The notes below the pieces were generated by a model that was given only the letters and a program-made list of their open reading frames with translations, did no database searches and was not told the origin of the DNA. A DNA stretch of 14,440 nucleotides, taken from the NCBI GenBank assembly GCA_934646965.1, contig CAKUEZ010000051.1, forward strand, positions 1 through 14,440, written 5' to 3'. Every line of letters begins with the position of its first letter. The first letter of the stretch is position 1. A program made the translations under genes and the position numbers. Origin of the DNA: an uncultured Collinsella sp. GTDB taxonomy: Bacteria > Actinomycetota > Coriobacteriia > Coriobacteriales > Coriobacteriaceae. Of the stretch, positions 1 through 6,302 are shown piece by piece.

Positions 1-69
1 GACGCGCTAGCTTGAGGTGCTAGTGACCGCTTTTTGGTCATGCGGGTTCAAGTCCCGCCTCCGACACCA
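1..69 (+). tRNA. tRNA-Leu(GAG), 3' part only
   Basis: The window opens inside this tRNA; its acceptor 5' strand and D arm lie outside. Visible are an anticodon stem CTAGC/GCTAG (7-11, 19-23) around the loop TTGAGGT with anticodon GAG at 14-16, a long variable arm (TGACC/GGTCA) as expected for a class II tRNA, and a T arm GCGGG-TTCAAGT-CCCGC. The acceptor 3' strand is followed by discriminator A and an encoded CCA at 67-69. Anticodon, long variable arm and discriminator A together identify leucine. A terminator follows 11 nt later. Confidence 0.93.
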
Positions 70-80
70 TCGCATTTGAG

Positions 81-102
81 AAGCCTCTTCGGAGGCTTTT
101 TT
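81..102 (+). terminator. Rho-independent terminator of tRNA-Leu
   Basis: A 7-bp stem AAGCCTC/GAGGCTT with a TTCG loop runs into six T residues (97-102). It ends only 26 nt before the start of the SpoIIE-type phosphatase gene, so it also lies in that gene's leader. Confidence 0.9.
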
Positions 103-128
103 GTTACCGATAGACGGTGAGGTCCACG

Positions 129-2474
129 ATGGAAACGCTTGAGCGCAACGAGTGGGCAGATGTTGCCCAGCTGGTCGAGATCACGAGCGATGCTGTCATC
201 ATCTGCGAACTCGACGGAACCATTCTGCATGTGAATAATCGTCTGCTCGATCTGATGTGCGAGGAGCGCGCCGATGTCATCAATGGTGACGTTAAGGACG
301 TGCTGTACTCGTCTGCCTTTGAGCGCGCGACCGAGCATCGTCTGCCATTTGAGACCGATGGCTCCGAGAGCGAGCTGATGCTCAAGCTGAGCGACGGGTC
401 GTTTATTCCCGTCTTGGTTCGCGCGGGTTCCGTTACGCCTCCGCGCATCTTTGGACGCCGTGCGCCGCGTGTCCTGGTGGCACTTCATAGCATCGAAGAG
501 CAGTATTCCCACGATCGTCAGCTCAAGCGTGCGCTGTCGGAGCTCAGGGTGGCAAATAAGCGCCTTTCGGGCACGCTTTCGGTCATTATGAGTACCGTTG
601 GCTCCGATGAGCTCCCCAGCCTGCTCGATACCGTTTTGAATCAGCTTGTCGGAACGCTCGATGCATCGGGCGCAGCTATCTATTTTTCCGAGAGTGGCGG
701 CTTTAAGCTCCGCGGCGTTTCCAAGGAGCTTGAGGACAGCTATCTGCCCGAGTTCATGCCCTATGGCGCTGGTATTCCGACGTACGTGCTTCGTGAGTCG
801 CGTGCTTGCCGTCTTTCGATCCAACAGGACCTTGAGGGCGATCGAGTCGCCTCGGGCATGTTCATGGATCTGGACAATCGTTCCAAGCACCTGCTGCGCG
901 TTCAGGACATGCCTCCATACCGCAGCGAGATCTGCCTTCCCGTGTTTTACGGCACGCAGGTCCTTGGCGTGCTAGAGGTCGGCTGGAAACGTCCGCAGGC
1001 GCCGCTTGCCTATGACGTAAACGTGCTCGAGGTCATTTGCGATTATCTGTCTATCCAGCTGGTCGGTATGGCATCGAGTCTGCGTTCGCGTCGTACCGCA
1101 GAGCTTGGCCGTTCGCTCAATGTGTTGCGCGATGAGCTCTTTACCTATCTCGATGATCCGGTCGCTGCTTCGCGCGCCGTATCGTCCGAGATCTGCGCCG
1201 TGCTCAATTGCCATTTCTGCCCTGTGGAGTACGATGCGGGCCTCGAAGCCTATGTCATCGATTTTGAGGGCGGTAGTCGCGTAGCCTTGCCGGGGGACCC
1301 GGAGTCGCTCTTCTTTTCGACTACGACGCCTGCTGCGCGTTTGGGTGCGGCATCGGATGGCCTTGAGGCGTCGGTCCTGGGCGGTGCGAGTGCCGACGAC
1401 CTGAAGCACGTTCGCTTGACGCGCGTTGATGAGTCTATGCCCATGGGCGGATGGTTGAGGGCTCACGGCCTTCCGTGCCAAGGCCTCTATGTCGACTCCG
1501 GTATCGAGGCGGGGCATTATCGCTCGGATGCTGACAGCAGGCGCAACAACGATGCGATCGTTCCGGCCGACGTTGCCAAGGGGCCGACGACCCGCGCCTT
1601 GCTGCTTCGTGATGGCAGCCAAGAGCCGATTGACGACCTTGAATACGACTACCTGGTGCACTTGGCCCACGATTTTGAGTTGATCTATGAAGGTGAGTCG
1701 CAAAAGCGCGAGGAGCGTCATATCGCCCAGACCCTTCAGGTCGGTATGAGGAATTCGCTCGGCGATGTTCCGGGCATCGCGACCGACTCGGTGTACCTGT
1801 CGGCCACGAACTCCGCGTTGGTCGGCGGCGACTTCTATACGCTCATTCGCCTTCCCGACGACTGCGCTGTCATGATTCTGGGTGATGTGTCTGGCAAAGG
1901 TATCGAAGCGGCATCCATGTCCGCGCTCGTCAAGACGGCCCTGACGGCCTATGCCTGGGAAGGCGCTGGCCCTGCTCGCATGGCACGCTCCCTCAACAGC
2001 ATGCTCATGGGCTTCTCGAGGGTCGAGACGTTCGTGACGGCCTTTATCGCCAAGATCGATCTTAAAGCGGGGCGCGCGACCTATTGCTCGGCGGGCCATC
2101 CTCCCACCATGGTCATCAGGCCCGAGTCGATCCCGCTTGGCGGTGACGAGGCTCGCGGGGGAGAGGTTGAGCTCCTTGGATGCCAATCGGGCGTGATCGG
2201 CGCATTCGAAAGCATGGTGTACGAGACGGGCGCCTTTACCTTCGCTCCTGGTGACATGCTCTTTATGTATACCGATGGAACGATTGAGGCACGCGACCGC
2301 ACGGGGGCGTTCTTTGGCGAACAGCGCCTACGCGATCTTTTACTATCGGTTTCGGGCGAGGGCGTATCGGGTATCTGCGGCAAGGTTTTGGGAGAGCTTG
2401 ATCGCTTTACCGAATCGGCTTTGGACGACGACATCGCATTGGTGTCCCTTGAGTTTTTGCGGGGCCGGTCCTAA
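129..2474 (+). CDS. PAS-GAF-SpoIIE serine phosphatase (RsbU-like)
   Basis: PP2C-family serine phosphatase expected to dephosphorylate a STAS-domain anti-sigma-factor antagonist, so controlling an alternative sigma factor. I place the start at ATG 129 (781 aa), because the upstream in-frame GTG at 117 lies inside the ribosome site GGTGAGGT (116-123). Residues about 12-100 look like a PAS domain (DAVIICELDGTILHVNNRLL). About 160-315 is a GAF domain, and about 330-525 is a second, degenerate GAF-like region. About 530-780 is the SpoIIE/PP2C domain. Its metal-binding aspartates are in GGDFY (D568), GDVSGKG (D586), YTDG (D716) and DDDIAL (D767/768), so catalysis looks intact. No membrane segment is seen, so the sensor is cytosolic; its ligand is unknown. 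The next gene encodes the likely substrate. There is almost no room for a separate promoter behind the tRNA-Leu terminator. Confidence 0.93.
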   Translation: METLERNEWADVAQLVEITSDAVIICELDGTILHVNNRLLDLMCEERADVINGDVKDVLYSSAFERATEHRLPFETDGSESELMLKLSDGSFIPVLVRAGSVTPPRIFGRRAPRVLVALHSIEEQYSHDRQLKRALSELRVANKRLSGTLSVIMSTVGSDELPSLLDTVLNQLVGTLDASGAAIYFSESGGFKLRGVSKELEDSYLPEFMPYGAGIPTYVLRESRACRLSIQQDLEGDRVASGMFMDLDNRSKHLLRVQDMPPYRSEICLPVFYGTQVLGVLEVGWKRPQAPLAYDVNVLEVICDYLSIQLVGMASSLRSRRTAELGRSLNVLRDELFTYLDDPVAASRAVSSEICAVLNCHFCPVEYDAGLEAYVIDFEGGSRVALPGDPESLFFSTTTPAARLGAASDGLEASVLGGASADDLKHVRLTRVDESMPMGGWLRAHGLPCQGLYVDSGIEAGHYRSDADSRRNNDAIVPADVAKGPTTRALLLRDGSQEPIDDLEYDYLVHLAHDFELIYEGESQKREERHIAQTLQVGMRNSLGDVPGIATDSVYLSATNSALVGGDFYTLIRLPDDCAVMILGDVSGKGIEAASMSALVKTALTAYAWEGAGPARMARSLNSMLMGFSRVETFVTAFIAKIDLKAGRATYCSAGHPPTMVIRPESIPLGGDEARGGEVELLGCQSGVIGAFESMVYETGAFTFAPGDMLFMYTDGTIEARDRTGAFFGEQRLRDLLLSVSGEGVSGICGKVLGELDRFTESALDDDIALVSLEFLRGRS

Positions 2475-2555
2475 ACAGTGGCGCTGGGCGGGCCGAATCC
2501 GCGCGGTCGCGGAAACGCATGCATCGAACAAGCTCTTTTGGGGAACCATGGTCGT

Positions 2556-3302
2556 ATGAATGAGTGGAATGACATAGCGGTTTTGACGCCACCGGGCGAT
2601 ATCGACATCGCCTCGGTGCCCGCGCTGCGCAGACGGCTGGATGCTTTGATCGATCGCGGCGTGCGGCGCGTTGTCATCAATTGCCAGGCCGTCGGCTTTA
2701 TCGACTCGACAGGTTTGGCGTTCTTGCTTACGCGCGCTCGTGAACTCATGAGGCGCGAGGGCCTGCTTTCGCTCGTCAACGCATCTGATGAGGTCGTTCG
2801 CTTTTTGGAGATCGCTCGTCTCGTCGATATTCTTCATGTTGCGGGCCCGGCGCGGGAGTCGATTCCCGCCATTCCGGTGGGGGAGTTGCCGCGTTGGAGT
2901 AAGAGCGTCGAGGTGCGTCAGGGTATCGAGAACCTCCCATATTATCGGCACCGTATTGCTGAGCTCCTCGAGTCGCTTCCGTTACGCCGCGACGAGCGCT
3001 ACGACGTCGCATTGGCATCGGGCGAGGCGCTGGGCAATGCGTATGACCATGCGGGCGGCATCGGGTGCATCCTGACGGTTCAGGCTTATGGCGATCGAGT
3101 GGTGATTGAGGTCGTTGACCGTGGGATGGGCTATTCGATCGACGGGTCGAGTGAGCCGGTTGCGACCGAAGAGCGTGGGCGCGGTATCAAGCTTATGCGC
3201 ATGCTGGTCGACAATGTGGAGGTTGCCCGTCGCACGGACGGCGCCGGGACGCGTGTCCGGATGGTGAAGCTGTTTAGCGGAGCGTTGGAATCGTGCGCCT
3301 AG
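2556..3302 (+). CDS. STAS-HATPase fusion: anti-sigma antagonist joined to anti-sigma kinase
   Basis: One 248-aa chain carries both halves of a partner-switching pair. Residues 4-95 are a STAS domain of the SpoIIAA/RsbV type with the phospho-acceptor motif FIDSTGLAFLL (likely Ser51). Residues about 115-240 are a GHKL/HATPase domain of the SpoIIAB/RsbW type. It has an N-box E157-ALGN161-AYDHA, G1 box DRGMG (D188) and G2 box GRGIKLM. In known systems the kinase phosphorylates the antagonist and otherwise binds a sigma factor, and a SpoIIE-type phosphatase reverses the phosphorylation. The gene directly upstream encodes such a phosphatase. Start choice is uncertain: ATG 2556 fits the STAS start, with GGGG 12 nt upstream as a poorly spaced ribosome site. 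An in-frame GTG at 2478 would give 274 aa and a 3-nt gap to the phosphatase gene. No sigma factor is nearby, so the target is unknown. Confidence 0.9.
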   Translation: MNEWNDIAVLTPPGDIDIASVPALRRRLDALIDRGVRRVVINCQAVGFIDSTGLAFLLTRARELMRREGLLSLVNASDEVVRFLEIARLVDILHVAGPARESIPAIPVGELPRWSKSVEVRQGIENLPYYRHRIAELLESLPLRRDERYDVALASGEALGNAYDHAGGIGCILTVQAYGDRVVIEVVDRGMGYSIDGSSEPVATEERGRGIKLMRMLVDNVEVARRTDGAGTRVRMVKLFSGALESCA

Positions 3303-3347
3303 TACATCGTTTTGGCGTGTTTACCTGCCAAGAGCTTGTGCTGGACA

Positions 3348-3395
3348 ACTTTTTTGAAAAAAGTACTTGCGTCTTTTGGGCAACTCGCGTAAATT
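3348..3395 (+). promoter_or_regulatory. Promoter of tRNA-Gly copy 1 with A/T palindrome
   Basis: A -35 box TTGCGT (3367-3372) and a -10 box TAAATT (3390-3395) are 17 nt apart, and the -10 begins 18 nt before the tRNA. Immediately upstream lies the perfect palindrome ACTTTTTTGAAAAAAGT (3348-3364), which could act as an UP element. The third tRNA-Gly copy has the same arrangement in the same register. Confidence 0.75.
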
Positions 3396-3407
3396 AATAA
3401 CCCGCAA

Positions 3408-3483
3408 GCGGACATGGCTCAGTTGGTAGAGCACAACCTTGCCAAGGTTGGGGTCGCGGGTTCGAGCCCCGTTGTCCGCTCCA
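3408..3483 (+). tRNA. tRNA-Gly(GCC), copy 1
   Basis: 76 nt with a complete cloverleaf. The acceptor GCGGACA pairs with TGTCCGC. The anticodon stem CAACC/GGTTG encloses TTGCCAA, with anticodon GCC at 3441-3443. The T loop TTCGAGC, discriminator T and encoded CCA are all present. It is identical base for base to the copies at 3635 and 6103. Confidence 0.97.
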
Positions 3484-3493
3484 TTGCATTCTC

Positions 3494-3517
3494 GGACCGT
3501 TTCAAGCGGTCCTTTTT
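3494..3517 (+). terminator. Terminator-like hairpin between tRNA-Gly and tRNA-Cys
   Basis: A GGACCG/CGGTCC stem with a 7-nt loop is followed by five T residues. It ends one base before tRNA-Cys starts, so no promoter can lie between. It must be read through, or act in RNA processing, if tRNA-Cys is transcribed from the tRNA-Gly promoter. Confidence 0.75.
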
Positions 3518-3518
3518 C

Positions 3519-3592
3519 GGCGAAGTGGCCAAGTGGTAAGGCAGAGGCCTGCAAAGCCTTTACCCCCGGTTCGAATCCGGGCTTCGCCTCCA
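3519..3592 (+). tRNA. tRNA-Cys(GCA)
   Basis: 74 nt. The acceptor GGCGAAG pairs with CTTCGCC. The anticodon stem GAGGC/GCCTT encloses CTGCAAA, with GCA at 3551-3553. The T loop is TTCGAAT, the discriminator T as usual for cysteine, and CCA is encoded at 3590-3592. It has no promoter of its own and is probably co-transcribed with the upstream tRNA-Gly. Confidence 0.97.
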
Positions 3593-3601
3593 GGCAACAT
3601 C

Positions 3602-3628
3602 CGGGCGCTCCGGCGCCCGTTTTGTTTT
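3602..3628 (+). terminator. Terminator-like hairpin after tRNA-Cys
   Basis: A CGGGCGC/GCGCCCG stem (7 bp) with a TCCG loop is followed by TTTTGTTTT. It ends six bases before tRNA-Gly copy 2, again leaving no room for a promoter. Confidence 0.8.
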
Positions 3629-3634
3629 ACATAT

Positions 3635-3710
3635 GCGGACATGGCTCAGTTGGTAGAGCACAACCTTGCCAAGGTTGGGGTCGCGGGTTCGAGCCCCGTT
3701 GTCCGCTCCA
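3635..3710 (+). tRNA. tRNA-Gly(GCC), copy 2
   Basis: Identical to copy 1, with anticodon GCC at 3668-3670 and encoded CCA ending at 3710. There are only 42 bases between it and tRNA-Cys, mostly occupied by a hairpin, so it most likely depends on the promoter before copy 1. Confidence 0.97.
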
Positions 3711-3718
3711 AACGCAAC

Positions 3719-3749
3719 AGCCCGACTACTACGGTTGCCGGGCTTTTTT
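3719..3749 (+). terminator. Terminator after tRNA-Gly copy 2
   Basis: The stem AGCCCG (3719-3724) pairs with CGGGCT (3739-3744) and runs into six T residues (3744-3749). This is the third such hairpin in the array. Confidence 0.8.
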
Positions 3750-3753
3750 CGTA

Positions 3754-3880
3754 CCCATCACATGGGCTCGAACCCGAGAGGGAGCGAGCGTTAAGCAAAC
3801 GCGGAGCGTTTGTAGCGAGCTGGCGAGGTCGCCGGCTGGCGGCCGAAGCCGGTGCGTATTTGCGGAGCAAATACGCGGAC
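3754..3880. repeat. Chain-of-hairpins element within a tRNA-Gly remnant
   Basis: About 125 bp of back-to-back self-complementary blocks. These are CCCAT-CAC-ATGGG (3754-3766), CAAACGC-GGA-GCGTTTG (3796-3812), GGCG-AGGT-CGCC (3822-3833), CCGGCT/AGCCGG (3832-3852) and a perfect 10-bp stem GCGTATTTGC/GCAAATACGC with a GGA loop (3854-3876). GGGCTCGAACCC at 3764-3775 is the exact reverse complement of the tRNA-Gly T-arm core. CGAGAGGGAGCGAGC at 3775-3789 recurs at 4120-4134. The stops and structure argue against coding. It looks like a small mobile or recombinational repeat that ended up in or beside a tRNA-Gly copy, but I cannot name the family. Confidence 0.7.
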
Positions 3881-3898
3881 GCCCCGTTGTCCGCTCCA
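3881..3898 (+). pseudogene. tRNA-Gly 3' end fragment
   Basis: Eighteen bases, GCCCCGTTGTCCGCTCCA, match the 3' end of the tRNA-Gly copies exactly, including discriminator and CCA; the matching stops at the T-stem. The six bases just before it, GCGGAC (3875-3880), equal the tRNA's first six bases. The remnant could therefore be a tRNA with its middle deleted, or the right junction of the inserted element. It keeps its own downstream terminator like the intact genes. Confidence 0.8.
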
Positions 3899-3906
3899 AC
3901 TATGTT

Positions 3907-3933
3907 ACGCGGTTCTAACGAACCGCGTTTTTT
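3907..3933 (+). terminator. Terminator after the tRNA-Gly fragment
   Basis: A perfect 9-bp stem ACGCGGTTC/GAACCGCGT with a TAAC loop runs into six T residues (3928-3933). It is the strongest hairpin of the array and probably the true end of the tRNA operon. Confidence 0.9.
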
Positions 3934-4158
3934 GTTGACGCTGCGCGAGCCCCTGGCACCCCATCTTGCCCCTCAATCGTCGGTCGCGTACATAAAGTAC
4001 GCTTCCCTCCTCTTTCACGGCAACCTGGGGCACCCGGAGCCCGCTCGCTGTCGTGACCGGGAGAGTGGGTCTTCCGTTCTTTTCGACGAATTGTCAATCC
4101 GTTCCAGGAGGTTCGAGCTCGAGAGGGAGCGAGCATTTTTTGGGGCGTGGGTGGGGCG
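3934..4158. other. Gene-free stretch before the GH13 gene
   Basis: No convincing gene on either strand. It contains a hairpin GCGTAC-ATAAA-GTACGC (3986-4002) and a 6-bp outer inverted repeat GCGAGC (3945-3950) / GCTCGC (4043-4048). It also holds a second copy of the CGAGAGGGAGCGAGC block (4120-4134), preceded by the T-loop-like GGTTCGAGC. The minus strand is open over much of this stretch, but no start, ribosome site or family resemblance supports a gene. Confidence 0.5.
4110..4134. repeat. Second, truncated copy of the tRNA-linked repeat end
   Basis: GGTTCGAGCTCGAGAGGGAGCGAGC here aligns with 3765-3789. The last 15 bases are identical and the T-loop-like lead-in is similar. The rest of the hairpin chain is missing, so this is either a solo end or a decayed copy. 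Confidence 0.6.
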
Positions 4159-4162
4159 TTGT

Positions 4163-4193
4163 TTGTCGCGAATGTCTGCCTTGGGCGTATCAT
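4163..4193 (+). promoter_or_regulatory. Possible promoter of the GH13 gene
   Basis: The -10 box TATCAT (4188-4193) is good. The best -35, TTGTCG (4163-4168), has a long 19-nt spacer. Transcription would begin near 4200, giving a leader of about 37 nt. The call rests mainly on the -10. Confidence 0.4.
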
Positions 4194-4236
4194 CGTGGAC
4201 ATCTCGCAAAACCTCGTTGCAAGGGAGATGCGCCCC

Positions 4237-5970
4237 ATGGCTACAGAAAAAACCTCTTCGCGCTCATGGATGTCCGATGCCGCGATCTATCAGATTTATC
4301 CGCGCTCGTTTAAGGATTCGACTGGTACGGGCTTGGGCGATATTGCGGGCATCACCCAGCAGATGGACTATCTTGAGCGGCTGGGCATCGAGGCCATATG
4401 GCTGAGCCCGTTCTACCCATCGCCGCTTGTCGACGGCGGCTATGATGTGGCGGACTACTGCGATGTCGACCCGCGTCTTGGCTCGCTTGACGACTTCGAT
4501 GACATGGTCGCCGCTGCCCACGAGCGCGACATCAAGGTCATCGTCGACATCGTGCCCAACCACTCATCCGATCAGCACCCCTGGTTCAAAGCTGCTCTTG
4601 CCGCCGGCCCCGGATCGCCCGAGCGCGCCCGGTATATCTTTCGCGATGGTCGAGGCGAGCACGGCGAGCTGCCTCCCACCAATTGGAATGCCAACTTTGG
4701 CGGCCCCGCCTGGACGCGTGTTGCGGACGGTCAGTGGTATCTGCATATGTTTACGCCCGAGCAGCCCGATTTTGACTGGTCATGCCCCGAGGTCCACACA
4801 TTCTTTTGCGACGTCCTCGCATTTTGGAGCGATCGAGGCGTCGACGGCTTCCGTATCGATGTGGCACACGGTCTCGCCAAGGACCTCGATCGCGATGATC
4901 TTGACCGGTGGCATCTCGCCGAGGGCGATGACATGGTTGACGACGGCACCCATCCGCTGTGGGACCGCAACGAGGTCCACGAGATCTATCGCGAGTGGCG
5001 CCGCGTGTTCGACCGTTATGATCCGCCGCGCAGCGCCGTTGCCGAGGCGTGGGTGCTGCCCGAGCGTCAGTATCTCTACGCGCGCCCCAGTGAGCTCGGC
5101 CAGACGTTCAACTTTGAGTTCGCCAAGGCCACTTGGACCTATGACGACATGCATGCAGCGATCGTGGAGGGCTTGAAGGCGGCCGTCGAATCCGATTCTG
5201 CCTCGACCTGGGTGCTCTCCAACCACGACGTGCCGCGCGTTGCGACGCGCTATGCCCTGCCGCAGATCAGGGCGACGCGCTACCACCAGATCGCACTCGA
5301 CTGGCTCTTGCGCGACGGGTCGTCTTATGACGAGAACCGCGAGCTCGGCGAGCGTCGTGCACGGGCGGCCCTTTTGCTCGAGCTGGCGCTTCCGGGCTCG
5401 GCATACGTGTATCAGGGTGAGGAGCTCGGCCTTTTTGAGGTGGCTGATATCCCGTGGTCTGCACTCGAAGATCCCAGTGCAACCAATACACACGGACCGA
5501 AGCGCGAGAAGGGGCGCGACGGCTGCCGTGTGCCCCTGCCGTGGGTGACGGCAGACGATCCCGCACAGGGCGGATCGTTTGGGTTCTCACCAGCGGGCGC
5601 CGATGCGGCGCCCCATCTGCCACAGCCTGCGTGGTTTTCTGACTACGCTGTGGATAGGGAAGAGGCGGATCCGGCATCGATGCTCGCGCTCTATCGCGAG
5701 GCCCTCTGGCTGCGGCGCAAGTTGCGCGGGTGCGCCAACGATCTTGCATGGCTCGATCTTGACGGGCGCACCGGTCTTGCGGATGGTGCCGAGGGTGCCG
5801 AGGGCGGCGTTATCGCCTATCGCCGCGACAACGGCTGGGCGTGTGTGACGAACTTCGGCGCAGCGCCCGTGGAGCTGCCGGCGGGCAGAGTTTTGCTCAT
5901 CTCATCACCGCTTGTAGAGGGCAGGCTCGCGCAGGACAGCTCGGCCTGGATTATGCTCGACGAGATGTAG
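4237..5970 (+). CDS. GH13 alpha-glucosidase (maltase / oligo-glucosidase type)
   Basis: Cytosolic glycoside hydrolase, expected to release glucose from the non-reducing end of maltose, isomaltose or short malto-oligosaccharides. The start is ATG 4237 (577 aa), because AGGGAGA (4222-4228) is well spaced for it and overlaps the other in-frame ATG at 4228. No signal peptide is seen. The GH13 regions are all present: region I DIVPNHSS (about 104-111), region II GFRIDVAHG with nucleophile Asp208, region III AEAW with acid/base Glu270, and region IV LSNHD with Asp331. The block YVYQGEELGL followed by GRDGCRVPLPW is typical of actinobacterial alpha-glucosidases. A small beta domain ends the chain. 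The gene stands alone between tRNA clusters, with no transporter or regulator beside it. Specificity for 1,4 or 1,6 bonds, or for trehalulose-like sugars, cannot be fixed from sequence alone. Confidence 0.93.
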   Translation: MATEKTSSRSWMSDAAIYQIYPRSFKDSTGTGLGDIAGITQQMDYLERLGIEAIWLSPFYPSPLVDGGYDVADYCDVDPRLGSLDDFDDMVAAAHERDIKVIVDIVPNHSSDQHPWFKAALAAGPGSPERARYIFRDGRGEHGELPPTNWNANFGGPAWTRVADGQWYLHMFTPEQPDFDWSCPEVHTFFCDVLAFWSDRGVDGFRIDVAHGLAKDLDRDDLDRWHLAEGDDMVDDGTHPLWDRNEVHEIYREWRRVFDRYDPPRSAVAEAWVLPERQYLYARPSELGQTFNFEFAKATWTYDDMHAAIVEGLKAAVESDSASTWVLSNHDVPRVATRYALPQIRATRYHQIALDWLLRDGSSYDENRELGERRARAALLLELALPGSAYVYQGEELGLFEVADIPWSALEDPSATNTHGPKREKGRDGCRVPLPWVTADDPAQGGSFGFSPAGADAAPHLPQPAWFSDYAVDREEADPASMLALYREALWLRRKLRGCANDLAWLDLDGRTGLADGAEGAEGGVIAYRRDNGWACVTNFGAAPVELPAGRVLLISSPLVEGRLAQDSSAWIMLDEM

Positions 5971-6042
5971 GGGTATCTTGCTGCGAGCCCACGTTTGCCT
6001 GCGCCTTCCGTGACAGCCGATGCCTTCACGAGGACATCGTAA

Positions 6043-6090
6043 AACTTTTCAAAAAAAGTTCTTGCATAGGATGCGGGTATCACGTAAGAT
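6043..6090 (+). promoter_or_regulatory. Promoter of tRNA-Gly copy 3 with A/T inverted repeat
   Basis: The -35 TTGCAT (6062-6067) and -10 TAAGAT (6085-6090) have a 17-nt spacer, and the -10 starts 18 nt before the tRNA. Upstream is AACTTTT-CAAA-AAAAGTT (6043-6060). Box positions and upstream element match those of copy 1. Confidence 0.75.
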
Positions 6091-6102
6091 AAATTCTCGC
6101 AG

Positions 6103-6178
6103 GCGGACATGGCTCAGTTGGTAGAGCACAACCTTGCCAAGGTTGGGGTCGCGGGTTCGAGCCCCGTTGTCCGCTCCA
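6103..6178 (+). tRNA. tRNA-Gly(GCC), copy 3
   Basis: Identical to copies 1 and 2 over all 76 bases, with encoded CCA at 6176-6178. Three bases separate it from tRNA-Val, so the two are one transcript. Confidence 0.97.
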
Positions 6179-6181
6179 TTT

Positions 6182-6256
6182 GGGCGTTTAGCTCAGGGGG
6201 AGAGCGCTTCCCTGACACGGAAGAGGTCACAAGTTCAAATCTTGTAACGCCCACCA
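6182..6256 (+). tRNA. tRNA-Val(GAC)
   Basis: 75 nt. The acceptor GGGCGTT pairs with AACGCCC. The anticodon stem CTTCC/GGAAG encloses CTGACAC, with GAC at 6214-6216. The T loop is TTCAAAT, the discriminator A, and CCA is encoded at 6254-6256. Confidence 0.97.
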
Positions 6257-6264
6257 AATGTTCG

Positions 6265-6300
6265 CAGCTCAGAGGCTATGTCTCTGGGCTGTTTTCTTTT
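6265..6300 (+). terminator. Terminator of the tRNA-Gly/tRNA-Val unit
   Basis: A 10-bp stem CAGCTCAGAG/CTCTGGGCTG (one G-T pair) is followed by TTTTCTTTT. It lies inside the extended open frame of the next gene, which is one reason to reject an upstream start there. Confidence 0.88.
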
Positions 6301-6302
6301 AT

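Noticed and set aside
972..2186. Long open frame on the minus strand inside the SpoIIE gene (404 codons)
   Set aside because: It is the antisense shadow of a strongly supported gene with metal-binding motifs; its translation shows no domain and has no ribosome site.
3754..3876. CRISPR array
   Set aside because: The repeated blocks are self-complementary hairpins of differing sequence, with no regular repeat-spacer period and no cas genes.
3635..3898. tRNA-Gly copy and its 18-nt tail copy as attL/attR of a small integrated island
   Set aside because: Only about 170 bp lie between and no integrase or cargo is present. The element view fits better than a genomic island.
3533..4405. Open frame of 290 codons over the tRNA array
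   Set aside because: It reads through tRNA-Cys, tRNA-Gly and two terminators and enters the GH13 gene out of frame; the peptide is translated tRNA sequence.
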